Shown here one piece after another: positions 44,735 through 54,450 of a stretch of 64,000 nucleotides of DNA; position 1 is the stretch's first letter, and every line of letters begins with the position of its first letter. The stretch is from NCBI RefSeq assembly GCF_026652115.1, contig NZ_JAPPSQ010000001.1, positions 738,716-802,715 on the forward strand. Direction: 5' to 3'. This DNA comes from Algoriphagus sp. PAP.12 (GTDB lineage: Bacteria; Bacteroidota; Bacteroidia; Cytophagales; Cyclobacteriaceae). The notes under the pieces were generated by a model. The model worked only from the letters and a program-made list of their open reading frames with translations, ran no database searches and had not been told where the DNA came from. A program made the translations under genes and the position numbers.

Positions 44735-47700
44735 ATGATGAAAAAACTAACCTTACTATTTTCTTCTCTTTTGGCAGTTTCTACTGCTTTTGGACAAGGA
44801 AATTCGCCGTATTTTACTTTTGATCCCACATTGACTCCAGATGGGGAGACCATCATCTTCAGTTACGAAGGGGATCTTTGGAAAGTCCCTACTTTAGGAG
44901 GCCAAGCAGTGCGAATGACAGGGATGGAAGGGGATGAAACCGACCCAGCCGTATCTCCTGATGGAAAATGGTTGGCATTTACGGCTCAGCAGTTTGGCAA
45001 TAAAGATGTTTTCATCATGCCACTGGAAGGGGGAGAAATCCAGCAATTAACTTTTCATGAAGCTACTGATGAGGTAGAATCATGGAGCTGGGACAGCAAG
45101 ACGATCTTTTTCAATTCAGATCGGTACAATCGCTATTCGGCTTATTCTGTAGATCTATCTGGGGCTACACCCAAAAGACTTTTCCCTCATTATTTCAATA
45201 CCATTCACAATGTCGCAGTAAGTCCGACGACGGGTGAGATTTACTTCAATGAGTCGTGGGAAAGCAAGAATTTTGCTCATCGAAAGCGCTACAAAGGCGA
45301 CTACAATCCCGATATTAAGTCCTATAATCCCAAAACTAAGGCCTATCAGGAATACACAGATTATGAAGGGAAAGATTTTGGAGTGACTATTGACGAAAGT
45401 GGGAATGTTTACTTTATGTCGGATGAGGCCAATGGAGAATATAACTTATACACCTTCAAGAATGGTGAGAAAACCCAGTTGACCAAGTTCCCAACTTCCA
45501 TCAAATGGCCTAAGGTGAGCGCTAATGGTGAGAAGATTGTTTTCCAGAAAGATTATCAAATCCATGTTTATGATGTAGCCTCAGGTAAGACTACACAGCC
45601 TGCTTTTACACTTTTTCAAAATCAAACTCTAGGCAAAGATATTTCAAGACAGGTTGGAGGAAATGTGAGCAATTTTGATGTGTCACCGGATGGTAAAAAG
45701 ATGGCGTTTGTATCGCGAGGAGTCCTTTTTGTCTCAGATATTGAGGGGAAATTTATCAAACGTATACCTACCAATCCTAAGGAGGCTGTAGCTGAGGTGA
45801 AATGGTTGGATGATAACAAAACACTGATCTATTCAAGAACTGTCAAAGGCTATCATAATTGGTTTACGATCTCTGCACAGAATCCAAGTGAAGAAAAGCA
45901 ATTGACAAAAGATGTGGATCGAAACAGAAATCTGAATTTGAACAAGGACAGAACTCTTGGTGTCTATATCAGTGGTAGAAATGAGATCAGGGAAATTGAT
46001 CTGAAGACTTTTGAAAGCAAAACATTGGTGGAAGATGAAATGTGGGGACTTTATACTCCTGACCCCTATTTCTCACCAGATGATCAATACATCGTTTTCT
46101 CACCTATCAGAAATTTTGAAAGAGAGGTGGTGATCTACCATAGACCGACCAGGAAAACGATAAATCTAACCCAGACTTTGGTGACAGAAACCAGCCCAGT
46201 TTGGTCACCAGATGGGAAATACATCTATTTCGTCACTGACCGAACTCAGCCAAGTTATCCTTATGGAACGACAGATTCTCATGTTTATCGAATGAAACTT
46301 GAGAAGTTCGGAGATTTGTTCAAGTCTGATCAAGTAGCCAAGCTTTTTGAAGAAAAGAAAGAAGAGGATAAGGACAAAAAAGAGGAGAAAGTTGAAGTAA
46401 AGATCACGCCTGGTGATTTCATGGACAGACTGGAAAGAATCGGTCCTGGATTTGGTCAACAAAGCTCTCCTTATGTGTATCAAAAGAATGGAAAGACGAC
46501 TGTTTTCTACATTTCCAATCATGATGAGGGTACTCCTAAAATGTGGAAAACCACTTTGGAAGATTTTGAAAATCCTAAAACAGAAAAAGTGGGCGATCAG
46601 AGAATGGGAGGTTATTCCATCGTGGAGGCGAAGGATAAATTATACCTTTTGGCCAGCGGAAAAGTGAATAATTTTGATCCAAACAGTGGGAAAACTGAAG
46701 AGATCAAACTCTCAGAAACTTTCTCGAAAAATCTTAGAGATGAATTTGAACAGATGTACTATGAGGCTTGGGCCGGAATGGAACAAAACTTTTACGATGG
46801 AGATTTCCATGGGGAAAACTGGCAGGAGCTAAGAGATCGATATGCTAAATTTTTGCCTTTTGTGAGAAGCAGAGAAAACCTGACCACCATTTTTAATGAG
46901 ATGTTGGGAGAGTTGAATACATCTCATTTTGGCTTCAGTTCCTATGGCGATGAAAATGATATTTACCTAGGTTCCAGATCCATGGAAACGGGAATTGTCT
47001 TCAAAAATGATTCGCCATATATCGTGGATAGAATAGTCAAAGATGGGCCTTTGGATTTAGATCCAGTTCCTGTGAAGTCTGGGGATGAATTGATTGCTGT
47101 GAATGGCCAAAAAGTAGATCCATCAAAAAACCGGAATACCTATTTCATAGGCTCATCCATGGCTGATGAGATTGATTTGACTTTCAAAAGAGGAGGGGAA
47201 GAAGTAAAAGTGAAGGTGCACCCTACTTCCTATTTCTCGATGAAAAATGAGTTGTATGATGAGTGGATGGATGCAAATGAAGCTTATGTTGATCAGAAAA
47301 CAGGGGAGCGGATCTCTTATGTCCATATGAAAAATATGGGTGGTGGAGAGCTGGAGCACTTCTTAGAGTACATGGTTTCCAACAAAGGAAATAGAGAAGG
47401 GTTAATTCTGGATTTGCGATACAATACCGGTGGAAATGTCCATGATAGAGTACTTCAGTTTTTAAGTCAGAGAAGTTATTTACAATGGAAATACCGCGAT
47501 GGGGAGTTGACCAATCAACCGAATTTTGCTCCATCTGATAAGCCAATTGTCCTTTTGGTAAATGAGCAATCTCTTTCTGATGCGGAGATGACAGCACAAG
47601 GATTTAAGCAACTTGGGTTAGGAACTATCATCGGAACGGAGACATACAGATGGATTATTTTCACCTCTGGTCAAGGATTGGTAGATGGCTCTTTCTACAG

Positions 47701-47860
47701 ACTTCCGTCTTGGGGATGTTATACCTTGGATGGTAGAAATTTAGAAAAGGATGGGGTGACGCCTGATATTAGAGTGGAGGAGAATTTTGTGGACCGATTA
47801 GAGGGCCATCAAAATCAATTAGACAAAGCGATTGAGGTGATTATGGAGAAGTTGAAGTAA
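44735..47860 (+). CDS. Exported tricorn-like S41 peptidase
   Basis: The 1041-residue protein has a signal peptide (to about 20, TAFGQ), an N-terminal beta-propeller built of WD/TolB-like repeats (about 25-500; examples SPDGKWLAFTAQ, SPDGKKMAFVSR), a helical region, a PDZ domain (about 755-840, DELIAVNGQKVDPSK) and a C-terminal tail-specific protease domain. The catalytic Ser is likely S948 of NEQSLSDAEM, followed by D949. GLILDLRYNTGGN marks the S41 substrate site. It resembles the archaeal tricorn protease and probably trims peptides in the periplasm. It is a single-gene unit. Confidence 0.94.
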   Translation: MMKKLTLLFSSLLAVSTAFGQGNSPYFTFDPTLTPDGETIIFSYEGDLWKVPTLGGQAVRMTGMEGDETDPAVSPDGKWLAFTAQQFGNKDVFIMPLEGGEIQQLTFHEATDEVESWSWDSKTIFFNSDRYNRYSAYSVDLSGATPKRLFPHYFNTIHNVAVSPTTGEIYFNESWESKNFAHRKRYKGDYNPDIKSYNPKTKAYQEYTDYEGKDFGVTIDESGNVYFMSDEANGEYNLYTFKNGEKTQLTKFPTSIKWPKVSANGEKIVFQKDYQIHVYDVASGKTTQPAFTLFQNQTLGKDISRQVGGNVSNFDVSPDGKKMAFVSRGVLFVSDIEGKFIKRIPTNPKEAVAEVKWLDDNKTLIYSRTVKGYHNWFTISAQNPSEEKQLTKDVDRNRNLNLNKDRTLGVYISGRNEIREIDLKTFESKTLVEDEMWGLYTPDPYFSPDDQYIVFSPIRNFEREVVIYHRPTRKTINLTQTLVTETSPVWSPDGKYIYFVTDRTQPSYPYGTTDSHVYRMKLEKFGDLFKSDQVAKLFEEKKEEDKDKKEEKVEVKITPGDFMDRLERIGPGFGQQSSPYVYQKNGKTTVFYISNHDEGTPKMWKTTLEDFENPKTEKVGDQRMGGYSIVEAKDKLYLLASGKVNNFDPNSGKTEEIKLSETFSKNLRDEFEQMYYEAWAGMEQNFYDGDFHGENWQELRDRYAKFLPFVRSRENLTTIFNEMLGELNTSHFGFSSYGDENDIYLGSRSMETGIVFKNDSPYIVDRIVKDGPLDLDPVPVKSGDELIAVNGQKVDPSKNRNTYFIGSSMADEIDLTFKRGGEEVKVKVHPTSYFSMKNELYDEWMDANEAYVDQKTGERISYVHMKNMGGGELEHFLEYMVSNKGNREGLILDLRYNTGGNVHDRVLQFLSQRSYLQWKYRDGELTNQPNFAPSDKPIVLLVNEQSLSDAEMTAQGFKQLGLGTIIGTETYRWIIFTSGQGLVDGSFYRLPSWGCYTLDGRNLEKDGVTPDIRVEENFVDRLEGHQNQLDKAIEVIMEKLK

Positions 47861-48019
47861 TTGGAAAAAAATATCTTCTGCAGGTCAGAGACATATTTTG
47901 GTAATTGAACCATCTTTTCAAACAGTTGAGAGTTTTTTGGTGAATCCTATTGTTAGGATGAAAAACATTTGGTGTAAGTGTTTGTTTTTCAATTACTAAC
48001 CAATAAATCTTTAACTATT

Positions 48020-48520
48020 ATGAAAAAGACTTTGAGTGTATTTATCATGGCTATGTTTATTGTAGCCAGTTCTTTTACTCCAAAAACTGAAACTGTTCAT
48101 GAAGTAGATGCCGATATTGTTGATTTGGCAGTTGGTACCGAATTCCTATCAACCCTAGTAGCTGCAGTTAAGGCTGGAGATCTTGTGGATGTTTTGAAAG
48201 GTGATGGTCCTTTTACAGTTTTTGCACCTACCAATGAAGCTTTCGCAGCTCTGCCAGCTGGTACTTTGGAGGACCTCTTAAAACCAGAAAATAAAGAAAA
48301 GCTGGTTTCAATTTTGACTTACCATGTAGTGCCAGGGAAAATCATGTCCTCAGATTTAAAAAATGGACAAACAGTAAAAACTGTTCAGGGGGGTGAAATT
48401 TCCGTTATGCTAAAAGATGGGAAAGCAATGATCAATAATGCTACGGTGACAGCTGCAGATATTGAGGCTGATAATGGGGTAGTTCACGTAATTGATAAAG
48501 TGATACTCCCTACGATGTAG
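48020..48520 (+). CDS. Exported fasciclin-domain protein
   Basis: The 166-residue protein has a signal peptide and a single FAS1 domain (about 30-164). Family signs are [47 protein letters not shown] and [14 protein letters not shown]1 domains mediate adhesion at the cell surface or envelope. ATG 48020 is chosen because it starts the signal peptide. A bidirectional terminator separates it from the next gene. Confidence 0.94.
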   Translation: MKKTLSVFIMAMFIVASSFTPKTETVHEVDADIVDLAVGTEFLSTLVAAVKAGDLVDVLKGDGPFTVFAPTNEAFAALPAGTLEDLLKPENKEKLVSILTYHVVPGKIMSSDLKNGQTVKTVQGGEISVMLKDGKAMINNATVTAADIEADNGVVHVIDKVILPTM

Positions 48521-48523
48521 AAA

Positions 48524-48559
48524 AAAAGGCTGTCAATATCATCATTTTGACAGCCTTTT
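48524..48559. terminator. Bidirectional terminator between fasciclin and YcxB-like genes
   Basis: AAAAGGCTGTCAA and TTGACAGCCTTTT make a stem of at least 12 bp with an 11-nt loop and T runs on both strands. Confidence 0.88.
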
Positions 48560-48561
48560 AT

Positions 48562-49032
48562 TTAAATCAATTCTTTTCTTTTCAAGATGGTTTCTAAGAA
48601 TTTTTTCTCATTCTCAGAGTTGAAGATTTTATATGGCAAGTGAATGAATTGTGCTTTGGACATGTAAAGTATAAAGGCATCTTTATTCATTTCTGCTTTT
48701 TTGATCATGTTCCATTGTACAGGCATACCTTGTTTGGTATTGATTTTCATTAGGATTTGGCGGGAATCAATCTCGTAGGCCATTTTATCAAAGATAACCT
48801 TGTTTTGCTCCATTTGAGTTACTCCAGTGAATTGGATAGCCCAGAACAATACATACAGACCATAAGCTATCAGGGCACCTATGATCCACCAAATAGAAGG
48901 GATCCAGAAGTATCCACAGCAAATTGCCAATGCGATAAGGATAACCCACCACTGCTCTTTCAAGACACTGGTTAATCCCATTTTGATATAAGTACTAGTT
49001 GGAAGTTGGTATTTTTTGGTTTTTATAATCAT
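48562..49032 (-). CDS. YcxB-like membrane protein
   Basis: The 156-residue protein has two membrane helices (about 31-50 and 52-70), then a cytoplasmic domain of about 85 residues with VIFDKMAYEIDSRQILMKI and QWNMIKKAEMNKDAFILYMS, matching the YcxB family. The role is unknown. ATG 49032 is preferred to the GTG one codon upstream. It is convergent with the fasciclin gene across a shared terminator. Confidence 0.82.
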   Translation of the reverse strand: MIIKTKKYQLPTSTYIKMGLTSVLKEQWWVILIALAICCGYFWIPSIWWIIGALIAYGLYVLFWAIQFTGVTQMEQNKVIFDKMAYEIDSRQILMKINTKQGMPVQWNMIKKAEMNKDAFILYMSKAQFIHLPYKIFNSENEKKFLETILKRKELI

Positions 49033-49182
49033 CACTTTTCAATTTCAGATCGCAAATATCCAAGTATCCGAGGGATAAAACAAGCCAAACAAAATGATAG
49101 ACGTCGGAGAATTGTGAAAACAATTCTACTAAGACATTGATTTAAAAGGTCTATTGATTTATCTTAAGTAAAATTTTTACCT

Positions 49183-49410
49183 ATGAGTAGTCTGATGATC
49201 AATCTTTTCCTAGCAGGTTTTGCCTACATCATTCTGATATATTTTGTAGCTGCAATGACCAAAAACTCCTTGAAAAAAGGGAGAGGAAGCAATGATGATG
49301 GTGATGGAGGAGTTGAAAATTTGAGTCCTCCCAAAATTGATTTACCGCCAGGTGTGATTTGGCCGAGTGATTCCCCAAGGAAAAGAAAACCAGAACCAGT
49401 GGATTTTTAA
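49183..49410 (+). CDS. Small single-pass membrane protein
   Basis: The 75-residue protein has one membrane helix (about 5-24), a basic stretch (KNSLKKGRG), an acidic Gly-rich linker and a proline-rich tail (PPKIDLPPGVIWPSD). No family is recognised. Its stop overlaps the stop of the convergent Fur-family gene by 4 bp. The helix and clean composition make it likely real; function unknown. Confidence 0.68.
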   Translation: MSSLMINLFLAGFAYIILIYFVAAMTKNSLKKGRGSNDDGDGGVENLSPPKIDLPPGVIWPSDSPRKRKPEPVDF

Positions 49411-49817
49411 TTACACTTATCGCAGGTTCCCTGAACCAATAAGCTCATTTCTCTTTTTTTGAAGCCTTGAGGAAGTTTGATCTCAGGCAAGCTTATTTTC
49501 TCCAAACAGGTAGTTTCGCCACATTTTTCACATTTGAAATGTACATGTTCATGATCGTGATCATGTAAATCTTCATGAGAGCAAAGTGCATATTTGGTAG
49601 CTCCACTATCATCCAAAACTTTGTGGATGATATCTTTTTCCAAAAAAGTATTTAGCGTTCTATAAATCGTCACTCGGTCGAATTGATTGTCGAGTTTATC
49701 CTCCAAGTCACTATGAGCCAAGGCAACTTGTCTATCAAGAAATTCTCTTACAATCTCTAGCCTGCAGTCTGTAATTCGCAGTTTGTGGGTTTTTAATATG
49801 GACAGTGGTGTGTTCAT
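49407..49817 (-). CDS. Fur-family metal-dependent transcriptional repressor
   Basis: The 136-residue protein has a winged-helix N-terminal half (HKLRITDCRLEIVREFLDRQ to VTIYRTLNTFLEKD) and a metal-binding half with HDHDHEHVHFKCEKCGETTC and a second CxxC near the end (C96, C99, C132, C135). The Cys pairs form a structural zinc site; the His cluster suggests a regulatory metal site. Members sense iron, zinc, manganese, nickel or peroxide; the target here cannot be told. It lies between the 75-residue gene and the metalloprotease terminator. Confidence 0.9.
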   Translation of the reverse strand: MNTPLSILKTHKLRITDCRLEIVREFLDRQVALAHSDLEDKLDNQFDRVTIYRTLNTFLEKDIIHKVLDDSGATKYALCSHEDLHDHDHEHVHFKCEKCGETTCLEKISLPEIKLPQGFKKREMSLLVQGTCDKCN

Positions 49818-49861
49818 CTCTCTTAATCAATACCGCAAATTAAGGTAATTGGTTCATTACA

Positions 49862-49894
49862 AAAAAAGGGCGCCAATCTGACGCCCCTTTTTTA
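49862..49894 (-). terminator. Terminator of the zinc metalloprotease gene
   Basis: GGGCG and CGCCC extended by an A/T stem with one bulged C; a run of seven T follows on the minus strand. Confidence 0.82.
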
Positions 49895-49908
49895 GAGTAT
49901 TTTTGAAA

Positions 49909-52437
49909 TTATGGTTCTAGAATTTTTTCGATTCTATCAGCCAAATCTTCTAAGTGAAGTTTTGAAACTCGGTCTGCTGTTCTTGGGATAGCAGCTCTAA
50001 TTTGTCTTTGCAGTGTTTTCAATTCACCTCTTGCCATCGGACGGATATCAGATTGAGATGCATTGATCTGAGGGCCATAAAATCTTCTAAACTGAGCTGG
50101 AATATCTGGCCCATCTGAGGTCATCAGGTATTCCAACCTTTCGATATGAGCTCTTTGTAGAGCCCTACGATGAACATCGATTGTTTTACCAGATGGCAGC
50201 TCTGTCCAGATACCTTTTCTCAAATCATCAAAAAGCTCGGTGATTTTATAAGCTTCATTTCCATTCAAAGCTTCGTTTTCAATCACACGGCCTAAGCGAC
50301 CCCACTCAAGCACATTGTTCAAAGTACCCACCTGAAGTCCTCTGATTCTTTCCAAAGCACCGAAGTCACCAGTTCTAGCAATGATTTCCTCTTCCATCAT
50401 CCACTCAGGAGTTTGGAACAAATGCTCATTCAAGAATGCTACTGCGGATTTCTGTAGTTCTTTCGGATTATGAGTATAAACTGGCTCATCTTGGCCAATG
50501 GCTTTGTAAACTTCCATTACTCCACCTACGTGAGTCTTCACGTGACCCATATATCTGTTAAACTGAGTCAAAACCTGTCCGTACATTTCTTCCAAATCAC
50601 TAAAATCCTTATATGGTTTGTCCATTTCGGAAGTCCATTCCATCAGGTTTGGCATGATACGCTTCAAGTTTTTGATGCCATATTCGGAAGCTAGCATGGA
50701 ATTGTCACCCAAATCTTCACTTTGAGCAGTAGGATCATAGGAATTCCCTTGTCTACCATATCTGTAAACTGGGTCACCTTTTTTGTCCAAAATCCATTGG
50801 TTTAAAGTTGGCTGCTCATCTTCTGGAGAAGCTGCATCCAAGATTGGCTTATAGCCCCAAGCAACAGCATATTTATCATAAGGACCTACATTCGGCATCA
50901 AGCTAACTCCTTCATCCTCAGGCTGAGCGATGTAGTTGAATCGAGCATAATCCATAATGGATGGTGCGGTTCCCATCTCTTTTGTAAATGCTGCATCTCT
51001 CAATTTTTCAACTGGGTATGCGTGAGAAGAAGCAAAGTTGTGAGGAAGACCTAAAGTATGTCCCACTTCGTGAGAGGAAACGAATCTAACCAATCTACCC
51101 ATCACTTCATCATCAAACTTCATCGAACGTGCATCAGGATTGATTGCCGCAGTTTGGATAAAGAACCAGTTTCTCAATAGGTTCATTACGTTGTGATACC
51201 ATCCGATATCAGACTCGATGATCTCACCAGATCTAGGATCGGAGACGTGTGGTCCGTATGCATTTTGAATATCAGATGCGAAATATCTGATTACAGAGTA
51301 TCGAGCATCTTCGGGGCTCCAATCTGGATCTTCTTCTGGAGTAGGAGCTTCTTTTGCAATAATTGCGTTTTTGAACCCGGCTTCTTCAAAAGCTGCTTGC
51401 CAATCTTCCACACCAGCAATTAGGTGAGGCACCCATTGCTTTGGAGTCGCTGGATCAATGTAATAAACAATAGGCTTCTTAGGTTCTACCAATTCTCCTC
51501 TTTTGAATTTCTCAATATCCTCATCCTTCACTTCCAATCTCCATCTGTCAAGGAATCTTCTGGAAGCTGCCTTTTGCTGATCAGAGCCATAATCCACATA
51601 AGATCTGCTAAACCAACCTACTCTCTGATCAGCCAGTCGCTGCATCATTGGAGTCTCAGGAAGCAAAACCATGGAAGAATTCATTTCCAATGTGATTGAT
51701 CCGGTAGAACTGTTCGATGGTGGATTTTGAGCAATATACGTCATGATATACCTTGCCTCAATATTGATTGGGAAGGTCTTGATGCTGGAAATATAGGATC
51801 TATCACCATCCAGTCTCTGGACTCTATATTGGGTTCTTCTCCCTTGAGGAAGGCCTAATGCTGGAACATCTTTTGCAAAAAGATCCGTTGCTTCGATGAC
51901 AGTGCCTGTAGAGTCAGTTCCTCTTGATTTTACTTCAAATCTTTGAAGTAATGGCTCCAGGTTGGAATTTTGAACTGCTTTAGCGATAGGTAATGAGTCT
52001 GCAGCATAGTTGTCTACAGAAACGACTTTAAGCAAGATAGCGTCGTTTTCTTTTTCCCATCTAAGCATCAAGGTGTTGGTACGCTCACCACCGTAACCGA
52101 TTCCATCTGCAGTTCTTGCGATGGTAGTCACCATCAACATGTCTCTGCCAAATAATGAATCAGGAATTTCGTAAAAGTATTTGTCGTCAATTTGATGAAC
52201 TTTGAAAAGACCGTCTTTAGACTTGGCTTCTTTTGTAATTACATCCTTATAAGGTTTCGGACCTTTGTTATTTCCCCCATTTTGAGGCTTTGGAGGAGTC
52301 GCTGGAGCTTCTGTGGCATTTTTGGAGTTTTTCTTCTTTTTCTTTTGAGCAAAACTGTCATGGGAATAGAAGATAATCCCAAGAACACCTAAAAGCATTG
52401 TAAATCTCTTTAGGAATTTGGGTAATCTGTGTTTCAT
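49909..52437 (-). CDS. Exported zinc-dependent metalloprotease (DUF5117/DUF4953 type)
   Basis: The 842-residue protein has a signal peptide (to about 30, DSFAQ), a basic Lys run and a beta-rich DUF5117/5118-like region. The metzincin-like zinc motif is SSHEVGHTLGLPHN (H456, E457, H460, H466). The C-terminal part contains DUF4953-type helices. The motif fits an extended HExxHxxGxxH consensus. It is probably periplasmic or surface-attached and cleaves proteins; substrates unknown. Single gene with its own terminator. Start ATG 52437. Confidence 0.92.
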   Translation of the reverse strand: MKHRLPKFLKRFTMLLGVLGIIFYSHDSFAQKKKKKNSKNATEAPATPPKPQNGGNNKGPKPYKDVITKEAKSKDGLFKVHQIDDKYFYEIPDSLFGRDMLMVTTIARTADGIGYGGERTNTLMLRWEKENDAILLKVVSVDNYAADSLPIAKAVQNSNLEPLLQRFEVKSRGTDSTGTVIEATDLFAKDVPALGLPQGRRTQYRVQRLDGDRSYISSIKTFPINIEARYIMTYIAQNPPSNSSTGSITLEMNSSMVLLPETPMMQRLADQRVGWFSRSYVDYGSDQQKAASRRFLDRWRLEVKDEDIEKFKRGELVEPKKPIVYYIDPATPKQWVPHLIAGVEDWQAAFEEAGFKNAIIAKEAPTPEEDPDWSPEDARYSVIRYFASDIQNAYGPHVSDPRSGEIIESDIGWYHNVMNLLRNWFFIQTAAINPDARSMKFDDEVMGRLVRFVSSHEVGHTLGLPHNFASSHAYPVEKLRDAAFTKEMGTAPSIMDYARFNYIAQPEDEGVSLMPNVGPYDKYAVAWGYKPILDAASPEDEQPTLNQWILDKKGDPVYRYGRQGNSYDPTAQSEDLGDNSMLASEYGIKNLKRIMPNLMEWTSEMDKPYKDFSDLEEMYGQVLTQFNRYMGHVKTHVGGVMEVYKAIGQDEPVYTHNPKELQKSAVAFLNEHLFQTPEWMMEEEIIARTGDFGALERIRGLQVGTLNNVLEWGRLGRVIENEALNGNEAYKITELFDDLRKGIWTELPSGKTIDVHRRALQRAHIERLEYLMTSDGPDIPAQFRRFYGPQINASQSDIRPMARGELKTLQRQIRAAIPRTADRVSKLHLEDLADRIEKILEP

Positions 52438-52892
52438 ATAGGTATGATGTTATTTGAAGATAAAATAACTTTCAAAAAACGGCATTTGTAGTAATTGAGA
52501 GTTTATTTTTGATAGACGGTTGAGTATAAGCGATGAAGGGAATGTGTAATCTAAAATCCGATGAACTATGAAATATTTCTTTTTGAAAAAACTCTAAAAA
52601 ATGGTCAAAATCGGACGTTTTTTATTTTTGGACTTACATTATTTAATAATTTTGAAATCTATTTAAAAGAGAAGAACAATATCTAATTCTATTTAGTTAT
52701 CATTTATAATTATCCGAAAAACAATTTTGGGTTTCTCTGAAAATTTTATCTAATCTTCCTTTTTTTATTTCATCAATTTTATTGATTTGAATACATCAAT
52801 AAATAAAAAAGTAGTGGAGGTTTTTTAAGGCCATACATGAGAGAAAAATTTTCAAGAAATCAATTTCTAAAACTTAACCATCACAATTTATT
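52438..52892. other. AT-rich intergenic region between metalloprotease and mscS genes
   Basis: The 455-bp stretch holds no coding frame I can support. It must contain the divergent promoters of both genes. The notable part is the set of ATCAAT/ATTGAT palindromes at 52772-52804, listed separately. Confidence 0.55.
52772..52804. promoter_or_regulatory. Palindromic operator-like cluster upstream of mscS
   Basis: ATCAAT-TTT-ATTGAT (52772-52787) is followed by ATCAATAAA (52796-52804), which pairs with TTTATTGAT (52779-52787). Three half-sites thus form two overlapping palindromes about 90 bp before the mscS start. Confidence 0.4.
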
Positions 52893-53726
52893 ATGGAAAT
52901 TTCACCAGAAATGACAGATACCCTTATTCAGAAAGCTATTGAATTAGCTTATGAAGTGGTTCCTAGGATTATCTATGCACTGGTCTTTTATTTTGTAGGA
53001 AAATTCATTGTCAAAAGAGTTCTCAAGAGCTTCAATAAAATATTGGCAAAAAGGGATTCCAATCCTTCTCTAAATATTTTCTTATCTGGATTGGCAAAAG
53101 TCTTATTGATTGCATGCCTCTTTTTAGGTGTATTGGCGATTCTGGGAATTCCTGTATCGTCCTTTATGGCGATTTTGGGTGCAGCAGGTTTGGCCATTGG
53201 TCTTGCTCTTCAAGGTTCCCTTTCAAACTTTGCAGGAGGAGTCCTGATTTTGCTTTTCAAACCATTCAAAGTGAATGATGTGGTTACAGCACAAGGGCAT
53301 ACTGGGACTGTAAAAAGAATTGATATTCTTTATACACACATAAACACATTTGATAACAAGGAAATAATTATTCCAAATGGAAACTTAGCCAATTCTGATG
53401 TTGTCAATATGAGTACCCAACCAACCAGAAGAGCTGACCTAACTGTAGGTGTTGCTTATGGTACCAATATCAAAAAGGCGAGAGAAATCATCTTGGGTAT
53501 TTTTGAAAAAGACGAGCGAGTACACAAAGACCCTCAGCCGGTTGTATTCTTAAACAATTTTGGGGATAGCTCATTGGATTTGGTAATCCGGGCCTGGACA
53601 AATGCAGAAACTTTGTGGCCTGTTTATTTTGATACCATGGAAGCTATCAATACTGAATTTGAAAATAATAATATTGAAATTCCATTCCCTCAACGAGTGG
53701 TACATCAAGTGAAAGAAGAAGCATAA
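52893..53726 (+). CDS. mscS: Small-conductance mechanosensitive channel
   Basis: The 277-residue protein has three membrane helices (about 23-43, 68-90 and the glycine/alanine-rich pore helix at 95-125, LGAAGLAIGLALQGSLSNFAGG), the MscS beta domain (FKVNDVVTAQGHTGTVKRIDILYTHINTFD given by position only, residues about 125-155, ending IIIPNGNLANS), and the alpha/beta C-terminal domain. The protein forms a heptamer opened by membrane tension. It is a single-gene unit with a terminator 6 bp after the stop. Start ATG 52893. Confidence 0.95.
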   Translation: MEISPEMTDTLIQKAIELAYEVVPRIIYALVFYFVGKFIVKRVLKSFNKILAKRDSNPSLNIFLSGLAKVLLIACLFLGVLAILGIPVSSFMAILGAAGLAIGLALQGSLSNFAGGVLILLFKPFKVNDVVTAQGHTGTVKRIDILYTHINTFDNKEIIIPNGNLANSDVVNMSTQPTRRADLTVGVAYGTNIKKAREIILGIFEKDERVHKDPQPVVFLNNFGDSSLDLVIRAWTNAETLWPVYFDTMEAINTEFENNNIEIPFPQRVVHQVKEEA

Positions 53727-53732
53727 AGAAAG

Positions 53733-53765
53733 AAAGGCGGTCAAATTTGATCGCCTTTTCTGTTT
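53733..53765 (+). terminator. Terminator after mscS
   Basis: AAAGGCGGTCAAA and TTTGATCGCCTTTT make a 13-bp stem with one G.T pair; T runs follow. Confidence 0.87.
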
Positions 53766-53767
53766 TT

Positions 53768-54445
53768 TTAATATTCCTTCATGATTTCCGAAAGATCTTT
53801 CCGTTTGATTTTGGGTACGTAAGTTTCATCTTTTGGGTAACCTACTGGCAACAGAAGAAAAGGCTTCTCGTTTTCTGGCCTGTTGAGGATTTTGGAAAGA
53901 AAATTCATAGGGCTTGGAGTGTGAGTGACGGTGACTAAACCAGCATTGTGAATCGCTGAAATCAAAAAGCCACATGCAATTCCAACTGATTCGTTGACAT
54001 AATAATGCTGAGTTTTCTCCCCATTTTCCAAACCATAAGATTGCTTAAAAACCACTATCAAATATGGAGCGATCTCCAAGAATGGTTTTTCCCAATCAGT
54101 TCCAAGAGGCTTTAAGTCTTCTTTCCAAGTGTCGGACATTCGACTTCGGTAGCTGATTTTTTCTTCCATTTCAGCCCCGATACGAATTTGCTTTTTGATA
54201 ATAGGATCGGAGATTAGGCAAAAAGTCCAGGGTTGTTTGTTTGCTCCAGAAGGGGCTGAACCAGCTGTTCGGATGATGTTCTCCATCACTTCTTGAGGAA
54301 TAGGTCGAGAATCAAAATCTCTAACAGTTCTTCTTTTACTCATAAACTCAAATAACTTCTCAGATCTTGAGATGCTTTGGGTTTCTGAATAATATTCTCT
54401 TGAATAGGGGATGTGAGCAAACCCCTTGATTATCTTGTCATTCAT
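53768..54445 (-). CDS. Nitroreductase-fold flavoprotein, iodotyrosine deiodinase-like
   Basis: The 225-residue FMN enzyme aligns closely with iodotyrosine deiodinase (IYD), which reductively removes halogen from tyrosine. It has RRTVRDFDSRPIP, IRTAGSAPSGANKQPWTF, the substrate-lid triad E95-x3-Y99 and K120 in TDWEKPFLE, then KTQHYYVNESVGIACGFL and TVTHTPSPM, LLPVGYP. In human IYD the same Glu-Tyr-Lys set closes over the zwitterion of the substrate. No membrane anchor is present, unlike animal IYD. A halotyrosine dehalogenase is therefore the best guess over a generic nitroreductase. A terminator hairpin lies just upstream of its ATG. Confidence 0.9.
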   Translation of the reverse strand: MNDKIIKGFAHIPYSREYYSETQSISRSEKLFEFMSKRRTVRDFDSRPIPQEVMENIIRTAGSAPSGANKQPWTFCLISDPIIKKQIRIGAEMEEKISYRSRMSDTWKEDLKPLGTDWEKPFLEIAPYLIVVFKQSYGLENGEKTQHYYVNESVGIACGFLISAIHNAGLVTVTHTPSPMNFLSKILNRPENEKPFLLLPVGYPKDETYVPKIKRKDLSEIMKEY

Positions 54446-54450
54446 ATCAA

